From contig JAXMBK010000003.1 in NCBI GenBank assembly GCA_046349935.1, positions 1,116,001-1,180,000 on the forward strand: a DNA stretch of 64,000 nt, written 5' to 3'. Position 1 is the stretch's first letter. Each line of letters opens with the position of its first letter. Under the pieces are notes generated by a model. The model made no database searches, was not told the origin of the DNA, and saw only the letters and a program-made list of their open reading frames with translations. This DNA is from CAIXSC01 sp046349935. Its GTDB lineage: Bacteria; Planctomycetota; Planctomycetia; Pirellulales; Pirellulaceae. Shown here piece by piece: positions 26,111 through 35,018 of the stretch. The position numbers and the translations under genes were made by a program.

Positions 26111-26191
26111 CCCCTCTCCCCGCCAAATGTTGCGCCACCAGTTCCGCGCCAGCAAGCAAGATTCCACCGCAACATTTGACGGGGAGAGGGG
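26111..26191. repeat. Long inverted repeat after SDR gene
   Basis: The 24-base arms CCCCTCTCCCCGCCAAATGT plus TGCG (26111-26134) and its inverse (26168-26191) match at 23 of 24 positions, around a 33-base loop. It could form a very stable hairpin and act as a terminator, although no T-run follows. The CCCCTCTCCCC arm recalls the hairpin at 23936-23962. Confidence 0.7.
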
Positions 26192-26219
26192 TCGGGGGTG
26201 AGGGGCAGGAGGCCGCCGC

Positions 26220-27632
26220 ATGCTCACCGTCTATTCCGCCGGCTCGAATCGCGACTGCGCCGGCCTAGCGCGGCGCGACTTCCTCCGCATCGGCGCCGCC
26301 GGACTCGGCGGGCTGGCCCTGCCCGATTGGCTGCGGCTGCAAGCGGCAGCATCTGCGAGCGGCGCCGGGTTCGTCCGCGACAAGTCGGTCGTGCTGCTGT
26401 TCCTGGGGGGCGGCGCGAGCCACATCGAGACGTTCAATCCGAACATGCAGTCCCCGGCGCCCTACTCGAGCGTCACGGGAGAGGTGGCGACGACGTTGCC
26501 GGGAGTGACCTTTGGGGGCACCTTTCCCGGGTTAGCGCAACGAGCCAAACAGTTGGCAGTGGTGCGCTCGTTCCAGCATCCGATCGCGGACCACGTCGCG
26601 GCGATCATTTACATGTTGTCGGGCGGTACTCGACAGAAGGTTGACGGGCGCGGTTTCAGCCTCGGCTCGGCCTATGCGAGACTGCGTGGAGCGAACCACG
26701 AGTCGACGGGGCTGCCGACTTATTCGCTGCTCACGGCGCCCGAGACCGACTCGCAGTTTCGCGCCGAGCGATCGCGAGTGGAAGCCGGTTCGAGCGCCGG
26801 CTCGTTGGGCGCGAGTTACACGCCGTTCGATCCGACGAATAGTCGGTCGCTGGACAATCTCAAGCTGCGGTTGCCGCTGGAGCGGTTGGCGGACCGACGG
26901 CAGTTGAGGAAGTCGCTGGATCAGCTGCGCCGCGACCTGGACGGCAGCGGCACGATGGCCGGGCTGGATCGGTTCGAGCAGCAGGCGGTCGATTTGGTGA
27001 CGCGCGGGGCGAGCGACGCGTTTGACGTGTCGAAGGAGGATCCGCGGACGTTGGCGCGGTACGACACGAGCATGTTTCGGGTGGGGAACGAGGGGCAGCG
27101 ACCGGAGCAAATGCGGTCGTGCACGTTGGGGCGGCAGTTGTTGTTGGCGCGGCGGCTGTGCGAATCTGGTTGTGGATTTGTGACGGTGCAGAGCGCGGGG
27201 TGGGACAACCACGCGGACGGCAACAACCCGAATCAGTTCGGCGGCATGAACATGTTGGGGCCGCCGTTGGATAAGGCCGTTTCGGCGTTCTTGGACGACG
27301 TCGCGGAGCGGGGGCTGTCGGACAAGATCCTGTTGGTGATCACCGGCGACTTTGGCCGCACGCCGCGTTTAAACAAGCGCGGCGGTCGAGACCATTGGTC
27401 GAATCTATGCACGTTGGCGCTGGCGGGCGGCGGTCTACGGATGGGGCAAGTGATTGGTCAATCGGCGCGTCAGAACGACGTGCCATCGACGGAGCCGATC
27501 ACGCCGCAGCAGCTCACATCGACGGTGCTGCACACGTTGTTCGACGTCGGCCGGATGCGTCTGGTCCCCGGCCTCCCGTCAGAAGTCACTCGCCTGACCC
27601 AGGACGTCCTCCCCATCCAAGAACTATTCTAA
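26220..27632 (+). CDS. DUF1501 family protein, Tat-exported
   Basis: A 470-residue protein of the DUF1501 family, common in planctomycetes and related to sulfatase/phosphatase-like folds. The twin-arginine signal is RRDFLRIGAAGLGGLALP near residue 18. The family region includes SVVLLFLGGGASHIETF, DHVAAIIYMLSGG, WDNHADGNN and VITGDFGRTPRLN, then GRDHWSNLCTLALAGGG. Metal-type residues (Asp/His) are present in these motifs. DUF1501 genes often follow DUF1549/1553 genes, but none is here. The role is unknown. Confidence 0.9.
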   Translation: MLTVYSAGSNRDCAGLARRDFLRIGAAGLGGLALPDWLRLQAAASASGAGFVRDKSVVLLFLGGGASHIETFNPNMQSPAPYSSVTGEVATTLPGVTFGGTFPGLAQRAKQLAVVRSFQHPIADHVAAIIYMLSGGTRQKVDGRGFSLGSAYARLRGANHESTGLPTYSLLTAPETDSQFRAERSRVEAGSSAGSLGASYTPFDPTNSRSLDNLKLRLPLERLADRRQLRKSLDQLRRDLDGSGTMAGLDRFEQQAVDLVTRGASDAFDVSKEDPRTLARYDTSMFRVGNEGQRPEQMRSCTLGRQLLLARRLCESGCGFVTVQSAGWDNHADGNNPNQFGGMNMLGPPLDKAVSAFLDDVAERGLSDKILLVITGDFGRTPRLNKRGGRDHWSNLCTLALAGGGLRMGQVIGQSARQNDVPSTEPITPQQLTSTVLHTLFDVGRMRLVPGLPSEVTRLTQDVLPIQELF

Positions 27633-27646
27633 CCCGCTGCCCATTT

Positions 27647-27785
27647 CAGCCGCCCCGCGCTAGCGGCCGGCTCGATCACGCCAAACCGCGGGCTAGCGCC
27701 CCGTCGGCTGACAAGCTTCTCAGCCGCCCCGCGCTAGCGGCCGGCTCGTCGCCTTCTCAGCCGCCCCGCGCTAGCGGCCGGCTCG
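27647..27785. repeat. Three copies of a 28-bp GC-rich repeat
   Basis: CAGCCGCCCCGCGCTAGCGG followed by CCGGCTCG occurs at 27647-27674, 27721-27748 and 27758-27785. An inverted, diverged unit (CCGCGGGCTAGCGCCCCG, about 27692-27709) lies between the first two. The core GCTAGC is palindromic. The gap between DUF1501 and tRNA-Arg holds nothing else. Confidence 0.8.
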
Positions 27786-27841
27786 TCGCCCCCGACCCTT
27801 GCCGTCAACGGCCCGAGCGGCCATAATCGACTGACTGCTGC

Positions 27842-27915
27842 GTCCCCGTAGCTCAATTGGATAGAGCGTCGGCCTCCGAAGCCGAAGGTTAGAGGTTCGA
27901 GCCCTCTCGGGGATA
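27842..27915 (+). tRNA. tRNA-Arg (anticodon CCG)
   Basis: A 74-nt cloverleaf: acceptor GTCCCCG/CGGGGAT (G-T at the first pair), D-arm GCTC..GAGC, anticodon arm TCGGC-CTCCGAA-GCCGA with anticodon CCG, T-arm AGAGG-TTCGAGC-CCTCT and discriminator A. CCA is not encoded. Its 3' part, from the anticodon arm on, belongs to a 164-bp direct repeat whose second copy lies at 41968. Confidence 0.92.
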
Positions 27916-28035
27916 CTTCTTATTGCCGCCCCATCTCGACCGGGGGCCCGCGCTGGCGAGAGTCTCCGCGAGCTTCTTGCATGCCGGAGGCATGCCAGCC
28001 ATTAGCCGGTGGTCGCCCCCGGCGCACCACCGGTC
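27872..28035. repeat. 164-bp direct repeat, left copy (att-like)
   Basis: Identical over its full length to 41968-42131. It starts in the anticodon arm of tRNA-Arg and continues 120 bases past the tRNA end, ending in the CCGGTGGT...ACCACCGG palindrome. The two copies bound a 14-kb block rich in mobile DNA and Rhs genes, so they may mark the ends of an integrated or duplicated segment. Confidence 0.9.
28006..28033. repeat. Palindromic repeat CCGGTGGT/ACCACCGG, copy 1
   Basis: The arms CCGGTGGT (28006-28013) and ACCACCGG (28026-28033) are preceded by AGCCATTAG. Related copies lie at 29370-29398 (different loop) and 42102-42129 (identical, within the 164-bp repeat). It behaves like a second dispersed repeat family. 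Confidence 0.75.
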
Positions 28036-28096
28036 GAGCGGCAAGGCATCGGTCGCTTCGGCCCGAGTGGGAACGCCCCTGGAAAGCTCGAGGATG

Positions 28097-28507
28097 TCAC
28101 CGAACGGATGAAGGCGATATGAGCGATATCGCCGCCGCGGTTGTCGCGAGCATCTGGGCGTAGGTGGCGGCCCAAATGCGGCTGAGCAGCAGCGTGCGAA
28201 GCGTGAGGATTCGCTGAGCGCCATCGCGCGTCCAGCGCATGCCTGATAATTTGAGCCGACGTATAGACCGTCTTGCAGGCCGCTTCTGTAATGCCGCTCC
28301 CCAACGGAATGTGGGACTTCTTATATTCGCTGTAACGCATCCATTTGGTGCGCTTTTGAAGGTAGTTATAGGCCTTGCGAAATTCCTGGGTTCGCGACTT
28401 GCCCATCCGGTGTCGCGCCGCAAGGTAAGCGTACACCACCACCATTCCGCACGATCGTGATCGCCAGTGTAGTGTTTCTCGGGAGCGTCGGCTCCCAGGA
28501 GTCTCAC
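28097..28507 (-). pseudogene. ISKra4-family transposase remnant, frameshifted
   Basis: Two overlapping minus-strand frames together give the C-terminal part of an ISKra4-type transposase. The first holds YNYLQKRTKWMRYSEY and SHIPLGSGITEAACKT; the second continues with RLKLSGMRWTRDGAQRI and LTLRTLLLSRIW. A frameshift near 28255 separates them, and the N-terminal two thirds are missing. The element is dead. Confidence 0.7.
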
Positions 28508-28527
28508 TTACACGGGAGTACGATGCG

Positions 28528-28899
28528 ATGGCGAGAACGAGTGACGCGGGGAAGCGAGCGGATTGGGAGTCGCGGCTGCGACGTTATCGGGCCAGCGGGC
28601 TGGCGATTGGAGCCTTCTGCACGCGCGAGGGCGTGTCGGCGGCGGCGTTCTACTACTGGTCGCGACAACTCGGCGGCCGTCGCCCCAGCACGGCGACGTC
28701 GAAGGAGACTTCGAAGCCCGCGACAGATCGAGCGCTCGGCGTCGACGCGGACGTCGTGCGTTTCCGCTTGCCGGCGGGCGCCGAGATCGTCGTGCCCGGG
28801 GCGCGACTGGACGTCGTTCGCTGCCTCGCGGAAAGCCTGACGCGAGCGACTTCGGCCGCAGTGCCGGCGTTTCGCGAAGTCGTCGTCACGCCAAGCTGA
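28528..28899 (+). CDS. IS66-type accessory protein TnpA
   Basis: A 123-residue IS66 TnpA-like protein. The N-terminal helix-turn-helix region WESRLRRYRASGLAIGAFC, then REGVSAAAFYYWSRQLG, is typical. The C-terminal part carries LPAGAEIVVPGARLDVVR, a beta-rich segment also seen in the intact copy. The frame is intact but the adjacent tnpB and tnpC are broken, so it is part of a relic. Its sequence differs strongly from the tnpA at 41299, so the two IS66 elements are not recent copies of each other. Confidence 0.8.
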   Translation: MARTSDAGKRADWESRLRRYRASGLAIGAFCTREGVSAAAFYYWSRQLGGRRPSTATSKETSKPATDRALGVDADVVRFRLPAGAEIVVPGARLDVVRCLAESLTRATSAAVPAFREVVVTPS

Positions 28900-28913
28900 A
28901 GCAGGAACCACGT

Positions 28914-29060
28914 CATGCTCCCGACGTCGCTAACCGGTCCGCTCGGCGGGGCCAAGATTTTCTTGTATTCGAAAAACGTCGATATGTGAAAACGCTTCGA
29001 CGGCCTGCACACGATCGTGCAAGAAGAATTTGAACGCGACGTGCGCGCGGGCATCGAATT
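28914..29060 (+). pseudogene. IS66-type tnpB remnant with in-frame stop
   Basis: The frame starting at ATG 28914 reads MLPTSLTGPLGGAKIFLYSK, NVDM, stop, KRFDGLHTIVQEEFERD. IS66 TnpB has VDMRKSFDGL here, so a CGA arginine codon became TGA. Homology ends about residue 45 at RAG; the rest is missing. It follows tnpA by 14 bases. Confidence 0.75.
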
Positions 29061-29801
29061 GTCGAGCGTCAAACGCCGTCGCTGCTATCGCGCGACGCAA
29101 TTGGCGAGCGGCCACCGTAGCGAACGACGTATCCCTGCGAATCCCGACCAGCGCTGGCTGCCGTTCGATTCGGCCGCCGAATTCCAAGAGGCGCGGGCGG
29201 AGGCCGAAGCGGAGGTTTTGAAGTTGCGCTGTTTTGGGAATCTCGCTTCATCGCAGATTGTCGCCAGTGTGGCTTGCTCGGCCCCGAAGGGCAACGCTGT
29301 GAAGCAATTCCCAACCGCCGACCGTCAAGGCGCCACGGTCACTCAAGCCGGAGGCTTGATAGCCATTAGCCGGTGGTTGAGCGAAGCGACACCACCGGTT
29401 CCTGACGCCCCCAATCCGACAGCCACCACACGCCGCCACAAAATGCGACACGGCGCAGCCGTAGAGCGACGCCCTGGGAAAGCCGTACCAGGGCGCGCTC
29501 CACGCCCTGAAAGGCAACGCTGCGAAGCAATTCTTTACGAGAAAGACGAGGTCGTTCGGTTACTCAAGGGCGATCCACGGCTTTCCTGGCGGCGCCGGTG
29601 CACCTCCTTGTTCGCTCTCTCTTGTTTCTCACGGAGACAAATCTGATCGGGTGCGAGTCACCCAAAACCCAGGGCGGCGATTCGCTCTGCCCTGGGCTGA
29701 CCTGTCGTGCCCCTTCGGGGCGGATGCACCACGTGACCACGCGCTCGAAAAGATCGAGAACGGCGACGAGGCGCAGCAAATCGGTCCGACGCACGGTCCG
29801 C
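29061..29801. other. Degenerate spacer between tnpB and tnpC remnants
   Basis: This 741-base stretch has no intact gene. It contains a copy of the CCGGTGGT/ACCACCGG palindrome (29370-29398), two related units (AAGGGCAACGCTGTGAAGCAATTC at 29287 and AAAGGCAACGCTGCGAAGCAATTC at 29510, here named by their shared AACGCT and GAAGCAATTC) and hairpins around CCCTGGG (29470, 29690). The missing half of tnpC would have been here. Confidence 0.5.
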
Positions 29802-30461
29802 GTCGCCTGTTGGGCGCATGCGCGGCGCAAGGTCAAGGAGGCCTCCACGTACACGAAGGAGCGCGACACGCTGCTGGACATGATCAACGCGCTGTATGAC
29901 GTGGAGCGGCGCGCGGCGAACATGTCGAGCGACGAACGGCTGGCGCTGCGTTCAAAAGAGTCGAAGCTCATCTTGAGCGCCATGGGTGCCTGGCTGGAGA
30001 CAGCGCCGATCGCGCAAGTGCTGCCCAAGAGCGACTTCGCCGACGCCTTGAAGTACATCCGCAATCACTGGGAGGCGCTGAACGTCTACGTCGCCGACGG
30101 CCGCATCCCGATCGACAACAACTCGGTCGAACGCCTGATGAAGCAGGTGGCGATGGGCCGCAAGGCGTGGCTCTTCGTGAGCAACGTGGAATCGGGCGAA
30201 CAGAGCGCGATGCTGATGAGCTTGGTGAGCAGCGCGAAGCGACACGACCTCGACGTCTGGACGTACGTGAAGGACGTGCTCGATCAGTTGTTGGCCGGCT
30301 CGACCAACTACGAGTCGCTGCTGCCCGACGTCTGGAAACGCGCGCATCCCGAAGCGGTGCGCCAGTACCGCGTCGAAGAGCGCCAACAGAAGGCCGAGCG
30401 CAAGCAGATCAATACGGCCAAACGCCGTCTCGCGTCCAAGGCGGCCCGCGAGAAACGCTAA
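29802..30461 (+). pseudogene. IS66-type transposase (TnpC), C-terminal remnant
   Basis: The frame is open from about 29598 but homology begins near 29802 with VACWAHARRKVKEA. Further IS66 motifs are GRIPIDNNSVERLMKQVAMG and RKAWLFVSN, then SLVSSAKRHDLDVWTYV. The N-terminal leucine-zipper, zinc-finger and first catalytic Asp regions are absent, so the transposase is inactive. It ends in a Lys/Arg-rich tail. Confidence 0.8.
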
Positions 30462-30621
30462 CCGCGTCGTCTGCCGATGCGACGCGCCGCCGCGTGATCG
30501 CCCCCTCACCGCGGCTGGGACCGCCGCCCCTGTCCGCTGCAACGGCCGTCTACCGCCCCGGCCATTCCGAAATCAGGGCATGGTCCTGCTGTACGCTTAC
30601 CGCGTAGACGCCATCCTCTGA

Positions 30622-30915
30622 GTGCTCGCGGGTTCGTCGGGAACCCACTACGACGAAACGGTCTACGGGTACGACAGCAGCAAGCGACAAAACCGCCTGG
30701 TCACACCGGGCGGGACAATCACGCGCACCGTCTTCGACGCACGGGAAAACCCCTGGAAGACGTTCGTGGGCACCAACGACACGGGCGCCACCGAGAGCGA
30801 TCCGACCGGCGGCGGGGCGGCGGGCAATAATATGGTCCAAGTGACCGAATTGGAGTATGACGGCGGCACGGCCGGCGGCGATAATCTGCTGACCAAGCAA
30901 ACGCAATTCGTGTAG
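30622..30915 (+). pseudogene. Rhs/YD-repeat fragment upstream of Rhs copy 1
   Basis: A 97-codon piece of an Rhs protein: YDSSKRQNRLVTPGG, TVFDARENPWKTFVG and LEYDGGTAGGDNLLTKQT, then a stop at 30913. In an intact Rhs this would run into the TTRVTTYTYDWRGR start of the next gene; about 70 bases of unrelated spacer now break it. The bulk of the N-terminal Rhs (export signal, early repeats) is absent. Its last 35 bases (from 30874) are repeated ahead of copy 2 (from 34909). Confidence 0.7.
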
Positions 30916-30982
30916 GGGCCGGTCCAACCTGTTGGCAAATCGGGATGTAGTACCGAAGAGCATCTGTTCGGAGTCAAATCCC

Positions 30983-33900
30983 ATGACCACGCGGGTGACA
31001 ACGTACACGTACGATTGGCGGGGCCGCCGGGTGGCGACGGACGGCGAAGTCGATTTCTACCAGGAGACGGCGTACGACAACCTGGATCGGCCGACTGTGA
31101 CGCAGCGGCGGGACACGACCTCAGGCGGGAATCTGGTCGCCAAGAGCGAGACGAAATACGACGCGCGGGGACGCGTCTATCAGACGGTGCGGTATGGCGT
31201 GAATCCGGCCACGGGGACGGTCGGCCAGTCGTTAACCGACAACACGTGGTACGACGCGTCGGGGAATGTGCTCAAGCAACAACCGGCCGGGGCGCGGCTG
31301 TTCACCAAGCAGGTCTACGATGGCTTGGGGCGGCAGACCAAGTCCTACGTGGGCTATGACCTGTCGGAGTCGAGTTACGCGGATGCCGGGACCGTGACCG
31401 GGGATACGATCGTCGAGCAAACGGAGATCACCTTCGATGCGGCGTCGAACGTGATTCAAACGACCGTGAAACAGCGCTATCACAACGCGACGGGGACGGG
31501 CGAGTTGACCGGGCCGGCGGGCGCGCAGCCCAAGGCGCGCGTCACCTACTCGGCGTCGTGGCCCGATCCGCTCGGTCGCCAGCAGGCCGCGGCCGATTAT
31601 GGCACCAACGGCGGCTCGGCGCTCAGTCGCCCCGCCACGATTCCGGCTCGCAGCGATACGGTGCTGGTCACGAGCCAGGACTACAACAGCGCGGGGCAAG
31701 TCGCCATTCAGACCAATCCGGCGGGAATCTCCACCTGCCTGCTCTACGACGCGGCCGGTCGACAGATCGTCATGGTCATGAACTGCACGGGGTACGGCTC
31801 TTCGAGCAGTTCTTCTTCCTCGTCCTCTTCTTCCTCGTCTTCTTCCTCCAGCGCCGGTTCGTCGTCGGGTTGCCTGGCGTCGCTCGACGAGAACGTGATC
31901 GTGCGCACCAGCTACAACGCGGACGGCAACGTGCAGGAGTTGATCGCCGAGAACAGCGTGACCGGCTCCCAGACAACGCAGTACGTCTACGGGACGACGC
32001 TGTCGGACAGCGGGATCGCGTCGAGCCTGCTCAAGCGCAAGGAGATCTATCCCGACTCGGTCGACGGCGACGACGAGATTCGCTTTGCCTACAACCGCCA
32101 GGGCGAGGTGACGTCGATCCGCGACCAGAACGGCACGGTGCATACGTTCGACTACGACGGGCTGGGCCGACAGATTCAGGATCGGATCACGACGCTCGGT
32201 ACGGGCGTCGATGGCCGTGCGGCGGATCTCGACCAGCTATGACGTGCGCGGGATGCGCGAGAAGATCACCAGTTGGAACGCCCCGACGGTCGGCAGCGGC
32301 AGCGTGGTGAACGAAGTGCAGTTCGCGTACAACGATTTCGGACAGATTACCAACGACTACCAGGCGCACGCCGGCGCCGTGAGCACGTCGACCACGCCCC
32401 AGGTGCAGTACGGTTACGCGAGCGGCTCGGCCAACACGATTCGGCCCACGTCGATCACGTATCCCGACGGCCGAGTGATCACCTACGGCTATGGTTCATC
32501 CGATTCGATGGCCGACGTGCTGAGTCACGTGGCCGCAATCATTGACAGCGACGCCGGCGCGACGCACCTGGCCGACTACTCGTACCTGGGCCTGCGGACG
32601 TTCGTCGAGGTGGACTACACCGAGCCGGACGTCAAATACACGCTAGTCGGCACGGCCGGAGGGAACGATCCCGACACGGGCGACATTTACCGCGGCTTCG
32701 ACCGCTTCGGGCGGATCAAAGACAGCTACTGGTACAACTACGGCAGTTCCACTGACGTCGACCGGATCAAGTACGGCTACGATCGCAACGGCAATCGCAC
32801 CTACCGGGAAAACACAGTCGCCGCGTCGTATGGCAAGAACTTCGACGAGAAGTACGAGCACGACCTGATCGACCGATTAAAGCACATGGAGCGAGGCCGC
32901 CTGACGGCGGGCAAGGACGGGATCACGGACAAAACGTTCGCCCAATGCTGGAGCCTGGACGAGGCCGGGAACTGGAAGAAGTTCCTGGAAGACAGCGATG
33001 GTGATGGCGCGTGGGACCTAAATCAGTTCCGCTCCGCCAACGGCGTCAACGAAATCACTGACGTCAGCGAGATCGCTGGTCCGTCGTGGGCTACTCCGGC
33101 GTACAACCGCGCCGGCAACATGACCACGATCCCCAAGCCGGCCGATCCCACCCAGTCGTTCACGGGAACCTACGACGCCTGGAACCGGTTGGTCAAGTTG
33201 GAAGACGGCTCGGGGACCGTCGCGCAGTACGAATACGATGGCGCGAAACGCCGGACAGTCAAAAAGACCTACACGTCGGGAACTCTCTCGGAAACCCGGC
33301 ACTTCTATTACACCGAGCCCAGCCGGTGGCAGGTCGTCGAGGAACGCGTCGAATCGTCGAGCGACGCCGAACGGCAGTTCGTGTGGGGCCTGCGCTACGT
33401 CGACGACATCGTGCTACGCGATCGCGACACCGACGTCGACGGGACGCTGGATGAGCGTCTTTACGGACTGCAGGATGCGAATTGGAATGTGACCGCACTA
33501 GCTACTAGCAGTGGCACATTGGTCGAACGACTCGTCTACTATAGCTACGGAATCCCCAATTATCTCTCTACTACCTTTGACAGCCGAAGGACAACACTAT
33601 ATTCGTGGCACCATTGCTTTCAAGGATACTACCGTGATCCAGAATCGCTCTTGGAGTGCGTGCGCAATAGGGCCAGAAATCCCGTCCTCGGAACATGGCT
33701 GCAACGTGACCCAATAGGCTATAGCACTCGCACCTCATTATACGAGTTTGCCAACTCATCGCCGCTCGTCCGCATTGATCCTAGCGGGCTTTGGGTTGTA
33801 CATGCCCTATGCGCCACGGCATGCGTCGGCTGCGTAGGCGTTCCGGCAATTGGCCTGATTTCATGTTATTCGGCAGCGCAAGACTCGCAGCAGTTTTCTG

Positions 33901-34358
33901 ATTGTTGGAACAACTACTGGGAGTTACTTCCCGCGTGGCAAAAGGTTCTTTGGGGAACTGCATGCATCGGGTGTGCGGCGTGCCTGATACGTTATGCGTG
34001 GCCAGTAATAGTAGCGGGTGGCGCTAAGGTACTTAAGGCGTGTCGACAATGGCGCGCTCATGCCAAGTGCCTAGCCGTCTATGGCGAGTATAAGGCGGCG
34101 TCCAAGGCAACTGCGGGATGCCTAAATGACACAAGTTGCTCAAGCGCCACAGCGAAGTGCGCTGCCGCCAATGCCGAAGTTGCGGGCCGCGCGCTCTACC
34201 TCACACTTCGTTGCGACTATATCCTCCCTGGAAGCATTGCAAAAGGGTCGCAACTGGCAGAGGCCAACCACAAAACGGAATTGGGCAACAAGACTAAGTT
34301 TGCCGCAAAGTGCTGCACACGAGCAGCACAAATATGCGCGGCTACGCCGAACAGCTAG
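30983..34358 (+). pseudogene. Rhs/YD-repeat protein, copy 1, frameshifted; Cys-rich tip
   Basis: A polymorphic-toxin-type Rhs protein read as two overlapping frames (30983-32242 and 32211-34358). Against copy 2 a 2-bp loss near 32214 (GATGGCCGTG versus GATGGCGCCGTG) causes the shift. YD repeats include YDNLDRPTVTQR, YDARGRVYQT, YDGLGRQTKSY and YDAAGRQIVMV. An 18-Ser run follows GYG near residue 270. The Rhs core ends GTWLQRDPIGY and IDPSGL. The tip (about 190 residues) has about 17 Cys and two hydrophobic stretches (CVGVPAIGLISCYSA, CIGCAACLIRYAWPVIVAGG), then a Lys-rich end. The toxin domain is not recognised. Without a compensating event it would not yield a full protein. Confidence 0.75.
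31801..31854 (+). repeat. Serine-codon tract in Rhs copy 1 (18 Ser)
   Basis: Eighteen consecutive Ser codons of mixed type (TCT, TCC, TCG, AGC, AGT). Rhs copy 2 has 29 at the same place, so the tract length differs by 33 bases, keeping the frame. Confidence 0.85.
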
Positions 34359-34405
34359 GACGACAAGTGCACGATGGTGCGCAGTACGCAGGTAGCGGGT
34401 GCATT

Positions 34406-34873
34406 ATGGATGAGTTAGGCAAGCGAATTATCGCCGCGTTCTCGGCTGTCAAGTATCCTGGCGATGATAAGTTGACCGTTTATTCACGCGCTGGACGCGC
34501 ACATGACGAAGTTTGGGCGATATTGAAGGGCAAAGAGTGGACGCAGTGTCCAGTGACGGTTCTTATGCGCTGTGACACGCCACTTGCGGACTTGACACCA
34601 GCTGCGTTTTGTTACTATATGCCCGCATTTCTGTTGGCCTGCCTCGACAATGGTGAATCGGGCGACATTGCTCACTCGCTCGTGTATTACCTGAGCGCCG
34701 CATCATATAGTGACAGGGCAATATTCTGCCTGCGATTATCAGAATTTAACCAGCAACAGCGAGATGTCATGCGTGAGGTATTGTATGAGTTAATTAGGCG
34801 AGGCGTCGAGTCCGAGGATGATGCACATGGCGCACTTGCTGCCCTTGATGCCGGCTGTGCAGAGAAGCTGTAA
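34406..34873 (+). CDS. Candidate immunity protein downstream of Rhs copy 1
   Basis: A protein of about 155 residues starting MDELGKRIIAAFSAVKYPGD, with no signal peptide. The middle CYYMPAFLLACLDNG is like the (Y)LPAFLLA segment of DUF6714-type proteins, which are often found beside toxins; the match is from memory and weak. It begins 47 bases after the Rhs copy 1 stop and is clearly lower in GC than the Rhs core, like the Rhs tip itself. Position, size and composition fit an immunity gene for the tip toxin. ATG 34406 has only a weak ribosome binding site; an earlier start at 34310 overlaps the Rhs gene. Confidence 0.6.
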   Translation: MDELGKRIIAAFSAVKYPGDDKLTVYSRAGRAHDEVWAILKGKEWTQCPVTVLMRCDTPLADLTPAAFCYYMPAFLLACLDNGESGDIAHSLVYYLSAASYSDRAIFCLRLSEFNQQQRDVMREVLYELIRRGVESEDDAHGALAALDAGCAEKL

Positions 34874-34908
34874 AAGGCGCAGGGCATGGGCATCGTTAAA
34901 TATTAGCT

Positions 34909-34948
34909 GGCGGCGATAATCTACTGACCAAGCAAACACAGTACGTGT
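34909..34948 (+). repeat. Upstream part of Rhs duplication (second copy)
   Basis: GGCGGCGATAATCTACTGAC and the next bases match 30874-30913 with few changes. It codes for GGDNLLTKQT in both places, which shows the duplicated unit started inside an older, longer Rhs gene. The remaining gap to the Rhs copy 2 start (34949-35018) is unrelated in the two copies. Confidence 0.75.
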
Positions 34949-35018
34949 CGGGGTAATTCAAGGAATACGGTAAGTTCTCGATGCCGGACTGAGTGGAATC
35001 TGATCGGAGCACATTCCC

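Noticed and set aside
28980..28995. Selenocysteine or recoded TGA in tnpB
   Set aside because: Homologues have Arg at this place and the gene is truncated shortly after, so it is a simple nonsense mutation.
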